This document shows, piece by piece, positions 51,434-61,285 of a stretch of 64,000 bases of DNA. The DNA is taken from contig CP092879.1 of assembly GCA_030710605.1 (NCBI GenBank), forward strand, positions 42,906,344 to 42,970,343, written 5' to 3'. Each line of letters starts with the position of its first letter. Position 1 is the stretch's first letter. Both the position numbers and the translations under genes were made by a program. This stretch comes from Cordylochernes scorpioides. Lineage: Eukaryota; Arthropoda; Arachnida; Pseudoscorpiones; Chernetidae. The notes below the pieces were generated by a model that was not told where the DNA came from, did no database searches, and worked only from the letters and a program-made list of their open reading frames with translations.

Positions 51434-53040
51434 TTAAGTAAACAGTTCCTTCATAAGTTCTTCGTTTTCCATACTCTGTCTTGTACGGTCTGTTGTTCGC
51501 TTCCTGTATTTCCTGATGGGAGGTGCGGAACGATATACGAGCTTGCGAGTTGGCTTCTTCTTTTCACGGGTCTCGTACATCAGCATAATCTTTCTGAACC
51601 TTTCTTCCTGTTGTTTCGCCTTCTCTTCCTTTTCCAACTGGCGCTGCTGTACAAGCCGTCGGCGCAGCATGATCTTGTAGTACTTCTCTAGTATTTCTGT
51701 TGGTATAGCAGACTTTCGTTCTTCTAGTTCCTCCAGGTACTGTTCCACAGCCGTCAGCAGCATGATGGTATTGAGATTGGTCGATCCACCCACACAAGCT
51801 GAATACAAATCCATAACGCGGTTGTTAATCTCATCCAAACCTGTATCATGAGATTTTGCTTCTTCTTTTTCTGATCGTTGATATGCTTGAATCATTTGAC
51901 TCAAATTGTTTGATTTTTCTTCTTCTATTTTAATACTATCTTCAATAGTGTGATATTGTTCTTTTAATACATTCGTTTCATAACTGAGCTTCTCTTCTGT
52001 TATGTTATAATTGGCTGTAGCAAGCTCCAAGGCTTCCATCGTTCTCTGAAGGTGATGTATCAAGGCCAGATTGGTTTCTTCTAAGTCGCCGAGTAATTCA
52101 GTTAACTGTTCTGGTCTGTTGAAATATATAGAGGCGGGTGTTTGTAGATTAGAGCTTTCAATATATTCGTCCAAATTGACCGTTTCTTCCATTCCTCGGG
52201 TCTCTTTCTCTTTTTCAGCTTTAAGTTTCTTAAAATTTCCATATCAGCTTCGCTGATATTCATTCTTTCCCTCCGAAGAACTTCTTTCTTCTCACGACGC
52301 CAGCTTGGCGGTGCAAGATTGTCAAGAAATTCTTCTAAGGTGACAAGACCAGATAATGTATCTTCTAGAGAACGGATGTTGTTATTGAGCGCAGCTACCA
52401 TCGACTGCAAAGTTTTGATATCCCTAATTTTTTCGAGTCTTTTTTTAGTTTCCTTTATAGATTCAGCTTTAGCCTCCGCGCAAATCCTATCGCTGGTTTT
52501 GATATATTCAGCGAAATAATTAGCATGGTATTCAAGATCTTCCTCTTCTTGGGTTACTTGACGATCCTGTTCAAGCTCAATTTGTTGAAGTTTTTGAGTT
52601 TCGCTTCTTTTTAACTGAACGGAAAATTCATTAATGAATAATTCTCTAGACATAAGAGAATGACGATCTTTAACTCCTTTAAAAGCCTTTGCTGTCTCTT
52701 TCGTCATATCCAGTAAGAAATTTGGTTCGATGAATTCTGAAGATGGTTTGTGTCTGGGTTCTTCTTTCATGGCTGATTCGCGCATCTTCCGAAGTACTCT
52801 GTTGTTGAAGGCGGGAATTCTGAAGTTCTTCATGGCTAGTGCCCTGTCGTACGGAGTCTTGTATTTCTGGTACATGGCATCGATGTCTGGAAGTTTGGAG
52901 AGGATATCGCTGATTGCTTCAGGCTTCAGCTTGTTGTATATGCCTTCTTCCTCGAGGGTCTTCAAGGTCTTCTCTTTCCTTCGCCTAGCCATCACTGGAT
53001 GGGGCAAATTTTGAAATGTTACGCCCTTTCTTTTCTCCAT
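51434..53040 (-). pseudogene. CFAP100: CFAP100-like (CCDC37-like) gene, single exon, one frameshift
   Basis: Two overlapping frames together give a protein of about 535 residues, close to CFAP100 length. The first (53040 to about 52200) has the N-terminal part and a coiled-coil DUF4200-type region (about residues 130-250) ending LSGLVTLEEFLDNLAPPSW. The second (about 52235 to 51434) continues with YFNRPEQLTELLGDLEETN and ends KPTRKLVYRSAPPIRKYRKR, both matching known CFAP100 landmarks. The frames meet at about 52200-52240, in a run of A and T bases; one inserted or deleted base explains the shift. CFAP100 works with CFAP73 in the ciliary axoneme to anchor and regulate inner-arm dynein. The lack of introns and the A-rich tract after the stop suggest a retrocopy. 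A sequencing error is the alternative for the frameshift. Confidence 0.75.
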
Positions 53041-53224
53041 CCTAATTTCTTCTTATATTTCCCAAAACTTTTTGTTTTATTCCAGATAGTTTCAAAAGAT
53101 TTTTTTTGTTCTAAAACCTATCAGGAATGTGAAAGTTTGGTTTCCATGGGTGAACTCACTGATTGGTCTCAACCATCTAAATATGTTTATGTGATGATTT
53201 AAGACCATGGAATTGTTGTAAATA

Positions 53225-53800
53225 GTCTAGATATCTACTACCACATGTTCCACCCCATGACTGTATATAACTTCTTATGTACTGCACATAGAAAGCCTCA
53301 ACTAACATCAATCTGTACCGCGTAAGAATCTAATAAAGTATAGCAACTGCACAGATAGAAGGAATGGAGACTAACAGGAGAAAATTAAGGTTAAAACTAA
53401 TCAGGCTTAGGACAGAAGTCGAAGCAAGGCCTAGCAAAAGAGGCTTAAAACTAGCCCAACTATAAATAATTTACAAGACAATATTTCCTGGGCAAGACCG
53501 GACGTATCTTGTGACCGCGGAAACCATAAAAGTCGAGTAACGCCCCGTATTTCCGGAACAAGACCGGACGTATCTTCCGTCAAAGGCAGTAGCAAAGACC
53601 AATCAGACGACATCACCTAAATAGGTCAACCAATAGAAAAAGGCCATGTGACACCTTTCGACCAATGGGAAAGAAGACAGGTCGTGGTGTTAAATCGAGG
53701 ACCTAGAATTGGAAGACTACGCTTGGCTCTCAACAAGGTAACACTTGCTCTAAAGATCTCCCTCTCTCCTCATCCCATTCCTTCTTGACGTCAGACGCTT
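53225..53800 (+). repeat. diverged LTR of the 14347 family
   Basis: ACCGGACGTATCTTGTGACCG, AGGTCAACCAATAGAAAAAG, CATGTGACACC and GTGGTGTTAAATCGAGG line up in order with the LTR at 14347-15183 but with many changes and extra copies of the GACCGGACGTATCT tract. Boundaries are unclear and no internal region remains. Confidence 0.6.
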
Positions 53801-53959
53801 TTAGTGGAATCTCTGTTTGTTTATTTCACCTTTGGCCCAGCTGTGTCGCCTTCCACCACGACTGCACGGTAGAGTTGACATCGAGGTTCGTCTAGCATCA
53901 GGTAACACTGGTCCCAGAGGTCCCAAGATATCACATTTATTTATAACTAAACCAAATGA

Positions 53960-54065
53960 AACACACTTTGTAGAAAGGTGTCCTCTAACGGGAATGTCCT
54001 CTCATGGAGTTTCTACTGTAATAACTAAAGCACTATACAATAGAACCTCCTATGCGAAATCTCTC
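53960..54065. repeat. pogo-type MITE fragment
   Basis: GTGTCCTCTAACGGGAATGT and CTCATGGAGTTTCTACTGTA match the right half of the MITE at 23104-23278; CAATAGAACCTCCTATGCG restarts a second end. Confidence 0.5.
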
Positions 54066-54590
54066 AAAAAGCCTTAAAACTATCTTGAAGATAGCCCCTC
54101 TCCTTAAGTTGCGTTACGTCGGATCAAGTTATTTTTATTTCACAAAGATGGTTAACATCAGATAGATCGCTAACGAGAAGTTTTGCTGTTAGATTTCATA
54201 TGAAGCCGAATTAAGGGGAAAGATATATTTTTTTTTTATTTAAAAAAGAATCGAAATATTACATCTGATTCTCAAATCTATTTATCCTCAACCCATAGTT
54301 TTGTTGCAGTATTTTTGTCTTCTCAACACTTCCTTTCCAGGACTAATCCTCAGATGCCTTTTGGAGTACCATCCTACTGTGATCTTAATTTTATTCATTT
54401 ATTAATCAACAAGGCGCGCGATATCGAAGTATTTACGCCTATTACAGAGAAAACAAACAAATTGAAATTTGGGATTAAATACGTATTTATAGATTTACAT
54501 GTATAAAGTGAAAGAGTTCATAAAATTTATATAAAAAAGTGGTTAAGATGTAAAAGAGATCTTAGGAAGATTGATGTGAGATGGTTTTCC
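54066..54590. other. no gene recognised
   Basis: The 63-codon ORF at 54315-54506 is open but has no recognisable domain. Otherwise AT-rich. Confidence 0.4.
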
Positions 54591-54689
54591 CTGGCCTTCC
54601 ACATGGCTGAACGGCAGCCATTGCCGTTGTTTCAACTCCGTCTGCAGCTTCCTTTGTCTTCAGCTCTGGCCAGGGGGGAACTAATGACT

Positions 54690-54830
54690 GAAGACATAAA
54701 CCGTCGATTTTCGACATCCACGATCAGGATCGAATCCCAGACTGGACACTTTTTTTCTGGAAAAAAAAAATCTTCAATAGCCCCCGATTTTCGCAAAAGT
54801 CCAACCCCTTGTGACTATATGGACAAATAT
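54690..54830 (+). repeat. diverged SINE fragment
   Basis: GTCGATTTTCGACATCCACG, GATCGAATCCCAG (degenerate B-box) and CCGATTTTCGCAAAAGTCCA correspond to the head and early body of the SINE at 33711. Confidence 0.5.
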
Positions 54831-55234
54831 TCTCCAATTTGGTTTGTATGTAGATTAGATATTTTATCCATATTGTTTTCTCAGCAGTGCTTGATACAGA
54901 AATGGTTTACCAGTATCTTCTTCTGTCTATGCCGTTAGCCAAATAAATTAGGTTCTTCTGTCTTCTGAGGCGATTTCTCCCCTCAAGGACAATTTTACCT
55001 CATGGTGGACATTTGCAGCGTCATGCTTCTCTATCTTGAGTTTCCTTCTGCCGAGCTATCTTCATTAATGTATTTGACTTCCATTGGACTTTATTCAAGG
55101 GAATCAATAAGAAGATGGTTTCCCGATTACTTCCTTGACCTTCAAATGAGATTATTTTATATCGGACACTTTTTTTTACCCAGTGTCATTGTCCACCTGT
55201 CACATTCCATACCCACGTTGTTACGCCTCAGCAG
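54831..55234. other. no gene seen
   Basis: No family recognised. Leads into the 195-bp tandem array. Confidence 0.4.
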
Positions 55235-55980
55235 GGATGGAGGAAGTTGTTACTGTCTCAACCATCGGCTTAGTGTTCAACTCGTCACCACCACCTTTGA
55301 CACATTATTGGTACTCCGTGCTTGTTGTCGATGACAATGCAGTGCATATATTCCATACCCTACTAGCACAATGTCCAATGTCCCTCTTATGTTTATGCTC
55401 TTATCTATCATTCGTAGATATCCTTTACATGGATGGGGGGAAGTTGTTTCTGTTTCAACCATCGGTTTAGTATTAAGAGCGTCACCACCAGCGTTGACAC
55501 ATTATTGGTGCTCCGTGCTTTTTGCCGATGACAATGCAGTGCATATATCCCATACCCTACTAGCACAATATCCCTCTTTATCCTATAAACTGCTCTTATC
55601 TATTATTCGAAGGTATCCTTTACATGGATGGAGGAAGTTGTTACTGTCTCAACCATCGGCTTAGAATTAAGAGCGTCACCACCAGCTTTGACACATTATT
55701 GGTGCTCCGTGCTTTTTGTCGATGACAATGCAGTGTATATTCCTCATACCTTATTAGTACAATCTCCCTCTTTATCCTATAAACTGCTCTTATCTATTAT
55801 TCGACGGTATCCTTTACATGGATGGGAGAAGATGTTTCTGTTTAAACCATCGCTTTATTGTTCAGAGCGTCATCACCATACAACTTTGACACATTATTGG
55901 TGCCCCGTGCTTTTTGCCGATGGCAATGCAATGCATATATCTCATACCCTACTAGCACAGTGTTCCTCTTTATCCTAAAA
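55235..55980. repeat. tandem repeat, four units of about 195 bp
   Basis: Unit starts are marked by GGATGG at 55235, 55431, 55626 and 55820, with shared TTTGACACATTATTGG, GATGACAATGCAGTGCATAT and CATACCCTACTAGCACA. Spacings of 196, 195 and 194 bp break the frame between units, so the overlapping ORFs are products of the repeat. Confidence 0.8.
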
Positions 55981-56689
55981 ACTACTCTTATTCATTAAGG
56001 CCTTTCCCCTATTCACAGAATGGGTACGCATCTAACTAGAGGAAAGCATGTACAAAATAATCATTTTACATTAATCAAAAATTCTTAATAATATTCTTTA
56101 TTTTCTCAACGTTTCAGAAAAACTCTGTCTCCATTTTCAAAAAAAAATAAAATTGTTGCTCTACCAACCATTTATGTTTTTAGAAAAACAACATTTACAA
56201 ACCACTGTAGCGAGAGATATAGATAACCCAGAGTCCTAGAACGCAGAGTGCCAACTACACCTTGTAGCTCAGTCATCACATAAAACTAGAAAAAATACAG
56301 GAAATCTAAATATAATTTTCGATTAAGAAATGAAAGAAATAGGGCTCGCTACAAAATTGATCAAGTATTTGAAATTTAAATGGGCTCCGGGGGTGTTTTG
56401 CATAAAGTTATTGAAATCTTAATTTGAAAGAGACTTGGAATCGAACACGCAATGGGGTCAATAGATTTTGCCATGGAATGTGTGCGGTCTCTTTTGCTGA
56501 GAATATTGGCTTCTCGGAATACTACGGGTACTATGTCCTCTTAGAGGATGAATGAACAACGCCGTAGTTATCAGTTGCTCTACTAAATAATGAACATAAT
56601 CCAAAAAAAAAAACGTTACTAAACATCACACCATTATATGAACTATCTTTGACCTGTTGCAAAAATAACTATAAAATCATAGTGTTTTT
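55981..56689. other. no gene seen
   Basis: No ORF or repeat partner recognised. A GGAATCGAACACGC tract near 56440 resembles a tRNA-type B-box but has no fold around it. Confidence 0.4.
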
Positions 56690-56905
56690 TACTATTATCC
56701 CTAGTACACATGTTACAGACCATGATATTCATGATGGGTAATAGTTAGCGACTGTTTTTACTGCAGGAACCCCAAATGTCTACAAAAATGTTGAAAGCCT
56801 GAGCAACATTTAGATACTTGCACTCCCTATGTGGGATTCGATCCCGAGTCGTGGCTTACCCAAATCGACGCTTTACACCACTCTTCAACCTACCCCCATA
56901 AGTAG
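56690..56905 (-). repeat. diverged SINE fragment, minus strand
   Basis: TGGGATTCGATCCCGAGTCG (B-box region inverted) and GACCATGATATTCATGATGG correspond to the ends of the SINE at 33711, in inverse orientation. Confidence 0.5.
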
Positions 56906-57059
56906 AGTTTATGAAAGTAAAGTAGATTACTTCACCAATTTTTACTTCAAAAAATAAATCACAGAAGCTTTCAGATAATCTCTTCTTCTGTTATAAACGT
57001 GAACGTATGGACATGGTAAAGAAGAGATTTATTATTGGGTGTTCTCTCTTTCTCTCCTC

Positions 57060-57185
57060 TCCCATGTCCACGCGGTGACAAAGCCACAACACCAGCTTTA
57101 AGAAATTCAGAGCGCTCACTTGGAGACCACGGTTTCGGGATATGGCCCTCTTCAATCCAGGACAAGCTTTCATAAGGGATTCCTG
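57060..57185 (-). repeat. repeat fragment carrying a hammerhead-like motif
   Basis: GGTGACAAAGCCACAACACC and CCAGCTTT match the loop of the palindrome at 59890-60125. A hammerhead-like fold lies at 57121-57159. Confidence 0.55.
57121..57159 (-). ncRNA. hammerhead-like motif, near-canonical
   Basis: Minus strand: helix I TGGA/TCCA, core TTGAAGA (only C3 differs from CTGANGA), helix II GGG/CCC with loop CCATAT, GAA, helix III ACC/GGT with loop GT, cleavage base C. All three helices and the cleavage triplet GTC are present. Confidence 0.5.
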
Positions 57186-57515
57186 GAATTAGAAATTTTC
57201 CAAAGAGTGTTTAGCTGGTAAAGTGGCTAGATCAATTTTATGGCCAAAATATTAATAAAATGTTGATGAAAGGAAATTTATCGATAAAAAAGGAACCCGC
57301 TCAGGTCAAAATAGACACAAAAACAATACGTCATTCATAAATTGGTATTATCGGAATTATCTTTATATCGATCTCTTCAATTTTAATGATATGCAATAAG
57401 AAAATGTTATAATTTTACCCAAATAAATTTACTGGCAATGCGTTTCTTTTAAATATCATCAAATATTATCTCTACAGACCTTACTGCAATGATATGAGTT
57501 ATTGAATGAGAGGGC

Positions 57516-57555
57516 TTGGCTCATCAGTAGTGAACCCTCTCAGCGGTTTCGCCAA
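57516..57555 (-). ncRNA. permuted hammerhead-like motif
   Basis: Exact inverse copy of 57964-58003. Confidence 0.5.
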
Positions 57556-57963
57556 ATTAATCTCTAGACCGCTCTACTATTGTATTGGACTGGTTTTGTT
57601 ATATACCCTGCATTTTCTATGGAAGGCAGCTTAGGGGTGTTTAGTGAACTATGGACATAAGCTTATAGGTCTGTAGAGGTACATACATATAATTTCAAGG
57701 TATTGCCAGTAAATTTATTTGGGTAAAATTTTAACGATAGATGGCAATAAAATTTAATTTACTAATATATATTGGTTATGAAAACATATTTTGCGGAAGA
57801 GCTTTGCTCGATGCAATACCTTGAAATTATATGTATGTACCTCTACAGACCTATAAGCTTATGTCCATAGTTCACTAAACACCCCTAAGCTGCCTTCCAT
57901 AGAAAATGCAGGGTATATAACAAAACCAGTCCAATACAATAGTAGAGCGGTCTAGAGATTAAT

Positions 57964-58003
57964 TTGGCGAAACCGCTGAGAGGGTTCACTACTGATGAGC
58001 CAA
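57964..58003 (+). ncRNA. permuted hammerhead-like motif (reference copy)
   Basis: TTGGC (57964-57968), GAAA, ACC-loop-GGT with U after it, CACTA, CTGATGA (57992-57998), GCCAA (57999-58003). These are the hammerhead parts in type II order: helix II open at the ends, helix III closed. Helix I is reduced to five bases without a stem, so standard cleavage is doubtful. Confidence 0.5.
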
Positions 58004-58154
58004 GCCCTCTCATTCAATAACTCATATCATTGCAGTAAGGTCTGTAGAGATAATATTTGATGATATTTAAAAGAAACGCATTGCCAGTAAATTTATTTGG
58101 GTAAAATTTTAGCGATAGATGGCAAGAAAATGTTATGTTAATTATCACATTTAC

Positions 58155-58412
58155 CCGGATATCCTGAAGATAGAGGCTGCCTGGCCGGCATTCATAGTTC
58201 TTCAAATTAAAGATACTTCGGCCAGTAAATCTTTTTATTACCTCGACGTTTCGACAAAAATCTTTTGTCCTCGTCCAAGAACAATTTTTAACTCTTTGCC
58301 AAATGTTTTAATTTTTGTTCGCCCCTGACGAGGACAAAAGATTTTTGTCGAAACGTCGATAAAATAAAAAAGATTTACTGGCCGAAGTATCTTTAATTTG
58401 AAGAACTATTTA
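58155..58412. repeat. fold-back element with hammerhead-like motifs
   Basis: Arms about 58195-58265 and 58325-58412 carry AGATACTTCGGCCAGTAAAT and its inverse. A GAGGCTGCCTGGCCGGCATT tract precedes the left arm and recurs inverted at 60798-60825. The right motif (58320-58362, plus) is the better preserved. Confidence 0.7.
58320..58362 (+). ncRNA. hammerhead-like motif with minimal helix III
   Basis: Core CTGACGA (58325-58331) matches CTGANGA exactly; helix II GACAAAA/TTTTGTC after one extra G; GAA; self-complementary ACGT; C. Helix III has no loop in cis, so it could only form between two molecules. Helix I is weak. Confidence 0.45.
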
Positions 58413-58535
58413 CCCGGATAGTTGGCACGTTTATATACCATAGGAACATGGGTTAATCAATATTCAAAACATAATATTTAGTCAATAAAATTCTTATCAT
58501 ACTTTTAAAATTTTTCTTCAATGAACAAAATCAGG
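58413..58535. other. 5' flank of tRNA-Asp
   Basis: AT-rich, no feature recognised. Confidence 0.4.
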
Positions 58536-58607
58536 TCCTCGGTAGTATAGTGGTTAGTATTCCCGCCTGTCACGCGGGCGACCGGGGTTCGATTCCCCGC
58601 CGGGGAG
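58536..58607 (+). tRNA. tRNA-Asp (GTC)
   Basis: 72-nt cloverleaf. Begins TCCTCGGTAGTATAGTGGTT and has anticodon loop CTGTCAC with GTC, T-arm GGGGTTCGATTCCCC and an acceptor end CGGGGAG pairing with TCCTCGG. Closely matches insect and vertebrate tRNA-Asp. A T-run right after the 3' end acts as RNA polymerase III terminator. An inverse copy lies at 60244-60315. Confidence 0.95.
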
Positions 58608-58774
58608 GTTTTTTTTTTTTTTCACTTTTACCTTAAAAATGCCTTTTGTTAAGACCGTTGATGTAAAAAAATCTCTTGGTAAATTGCAGACATTATATAT
58701 GAGCTATTTTACTCCTCTGCAATAAACTACAAAAAGTTTGAGTCAAAAGGCGATCCATTAATTAAGTTAATATA

Positions 58775-58855
58775 GAAAGGCGTACCTGGATCTGTAAATA
58801 AAAAACGTTTTTTTTTTTCTTTACAAATCCAGGTACGCCCTTTTATATAAACTAT
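58775..58855. repeat. small hairpin inverted repeat
   Basis: GGCGTACCTGGATCTGTAAA and its inverse TTTACAAATCCAGGTACGCC around a T-run. MITE-like. Confidence 0.6.
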
Positions 58856-59277
58856 AAGAAGTAAAGATTTTTCTTTATATATACTGGTAGGAGAGTCTTG
58901 AATACTCTAAAGCTTGTCATTTTGATGTTTTAAGACTTAGGGGGTCTGTGGAAAGGGGTTGGTCGTTAATTAAGATTATTTTATTCTAATTTTAGCAAAT
59001 TCGGTGATCATGTTCATTAAGAATTGATGTAACTATGCGCCCAAATGAACAATCATTACACCTATGTATTTAGAGATGAAACGTTTTTCAAATATGTAAA
59101 GAAGCAAAATTATTTTAACTATGTCTAAACGACAGAACAAATTCATCTTGAGAATTAATGATAATTTCTGATTTTTACGGAAACGCAGATTTTTGTAAGA
59201 ACCTGTTCACATCGAAGTTTCTGCCTCTGTGTGTGATCCTTGATCATAGAAGTAAACACCTTCCTAGACAACAATAT

Positions 59278-59572
59278 TGTAAAACGACATTTGAAAATTA
59301 TCCCGCATGTGTTTCTTTTAAACGAAAAATCGAAATTTATTTTTAAGGATAAATAATGATTATTTCTAACCTTAAGGATGAAGTATGAAAGGATGAATTG
59401 TGAAGAGCATTGATAAACGGAAAAATAAAAGAGTCCAGGGATGGGAACATTTATTTTTCCGTTTATCATTACTTTTCACAGGTTGGAAATAATCGTTATT
59501 TCTCCCTAAAAATAAATTTAGATTTTTCGTTTAAAAGAAACACATTCGGGATAATTTTCAAATGTCGTTTAA
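59278..59572. repeat. inverted repeat related to the 36-kb tRNA-like SINE tail
   Basis: TTTTAAACGAAAAATCGAAA and GGATAAATAATGATTATTTC on the left return inverted on the right (TTTTTCGTTTAAAAGAAAC). The central GAGTCCAGGGATGGGAA is a remnant of the tRNA-like head at 36024, so this is a head-to-head SINE pair with most of the tRNA part deleted. Confidence 0.6.
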
Positions 59573-59889
59573 CAATCATAAGCCGCATTATATTGTATTA
59601 TAGAAAACAATACGTTGATGCAGTCCATCTTGCTGTTTATTTTAATGATTATTTATTAAAATAAATTGGTACATTGGTGAAGAACCAATTGTATCTCGCA
59701 AACACAACGTTGGTCGTATTTAAGACATTATTTGCTATTTAGAACAATATTTTAATTAAAGAAGGCATAGCACTTTTAAAAAGTGGTCGCTAAAGTAGAA
59801 TAGAAGTCACTATTAGAAGTCGCTAGAATAGAAAAAATAAAAAAGTCAGGTGTTGATATTAAAATTTAAATCTTTTTACATACATATAG

Positions 59890-60125
59890 ATTTATAAAGA
59901 GACAAAGGTCGCCTCTCCCGTCAAAATAGACGTCAAAACCAGACGCCATCTATTGACCGTCGCCGCAAACTAGCGGCCTCGGGTCGGTGACAAAGCCACA
60001 ACACCAGCTTTGGAAAACTGAAAAGCGTCCACTGACCTGAGGCCGCTAGTTAGCGGCGACGGTCAATAGATGGCGTCTGGTTTTGGCGTCTATTTTGACG
60101 GGAGAGGCGACCTTTGTCTCTTTAG
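59890..60125. repeat. palindromic element
   Basis: Arms 59898-59985 and 60035-60122 (GACAAAGGTCGCCTCTCCCG and its inverse; AGACGCCATCTATTGACCGT and its inverse) are nearly exact. The loop of about 50 bp has GGTGACAAAGCCACAACACC. Fragments lie at 41600-41660 and 57060-57185. Confidence 0.8.
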
Positions 60126-60243
60126 ATCAATATCCTCCCGGCAAAATTTCCATCTATATATATTTATTTTAAAGTATTTACTTTGTTTTATATTGTAAAT
60201 GTGTGTAAAAATAAATTATAAAAATTGTAAAAAAAAAAAAAAA

Positions 60244-60315
60244 CTCCCCGGCGGGGAATCGAACCCCGGTCGCCCGCGTGACAGGCGGGAATACTAACCA
60301 CTATACTACCGAGGA
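60244..60315 (-). tRNA. tRNA-Asp (GTC)
   Basis: Reads the same as 58536-58607 on the minus strand, including anticodon GTC and T-arm. A T-run follows it on the minus strand (60228-60243). The flanks are not obviously homologous beyond the gene. Confidence 0.95.
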
Positions 60316-60639
60316 ACAATAGAATCCAATTAATATTACTTTTGAAATTAGTGTGATAATTTAATAACTGTTTATTTTGTTATTAAATTTGAGTTCCTGG
60401 AGTGTACAGATGCTGCTTACTACCTGAATTATCTTTTAGATCTAAGTCTTTTTAAAAAATTATTATTTAAATTGGTAAAAAATCTAATTCATGAAGTGGC
60501 GCGAGCAAGTTTATTTATTGTAAGATTTTATAGGGAAGCTGGGTTCAAAGTTTAAAAATCAACAGTAAAAATATTATACAGATATATGTAGTATGACTTT
60601 TTAATGTTATAAAACATCTTAATAAGCATTAAGATAATT

Positions 60640-60840
60640 TCTTGAAAATAAAGATACTTCAGCCAGTATATATTTTTATTACCTCGACGTTTCGACAAAA
60701 ATATTTTGTTTGCTTCTGACGAGGACAAAAAAAAATTGTCAAACGTCGAGGTAATAAAAAGATTTACTGGCTGAAGTATCTTTATTTTCAAGAAATATGA
60801 ATGCCGGCCAGGCAGCCTCTATCTTTGTGACAATTCGATA
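60640..60840. repeat. fold-back element, inverse relative of 58155-58412
   Basis: Arms carry AAGATACTTCAGCCAGTA and its inverse. The ribozyme-like part (CTGACGAGGACAAA at 60716, then GTCAAACGTC) has lost the G of GAAA. The outer GCCGGCCAGGCAGCCTCTAT tract matches 58163-58190 in inverse orientation. Confidence 0.65.
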
Positions 60841-61204
60841 ATAATATAATTATCTTAATGATAGGTCATTCTTTATGTGTAATATTCATTTAAAAAAAGG
60901 ATTTACACAAGAAATTAAATGAGCACATATGTGCTTGCATCCAGCTACCTGGGTGTCTATGCAACTTGGCTCTTACTCTTTCTTACCACAACACAATATG
61001 GACAACATTTATTAAAAGAGAAAGCTGACTTTTGAATGATATCCTCCTTCAAACTTTCACAATGTATCCTTCCCTGAGCTCTAGCACTTCACCAGCTGAA
61101 GCGTCTCTTAGAAGATGCGGTCGATTTCATAACTCCTTTTGCTGGATGTTAATGGTAGCCGCCTCTATGCTAATGAGGATCATATCTTGAAACCATGTTA
61201 TAAA
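60841..61204. other. no gene seen
   Basis: Nothing recognised. Confidence 0.4.
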
Positions 61205-61285
61205 GATAATTTGTAAAAAGCGTTAAATCATAAGGCGAAAGGTTTCTTTAAACTTTCGTCTTATGATTCAGCGCTTTTTATGAAT
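61205..61285. repeat. hairpin inverted repeat
   Basis: AAAAAGCGTTAAATCATAAG and its inverse CTTATGATTCAGCGCTTTTT around GGTTTCTTTAAAC. MITE-like. Confidence 0.65.

Larger units (their letters stand above)
57405..58130. repeat. large palindrome of family F
   Basis: Arms of about 297 bp (57407-57705 and 57813-58085) are near-exact inverse copies. The loop and the right flank both contain CCAGTAAATTTATTTGGGTA and ATAGATGGCA, so the unit is an arm plus a terminal tract, joined head to head. Permuted hammerhead-like motifs lie at 57516-57555 (minus) and 57964-58003 (plus). Confidence 0.8.

Noticed and set aside
55183-55978. Overlapping ORFs with similar peptides (THYWCSVLF and LLLSIIRRYPLHGW)
   Set aside because: They come from a 195-bp tandem repeat; unit lengths of 196 and 194 break the frame, which is not expected of a repeat protein gene.
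56955-57000. Hammerhead-like hairpin with GAAAGCTTCTG
   Set aside because: The pairing can be drawn in several ways (AGAAG repeats), and no arrangement gives both a core and a helix I.
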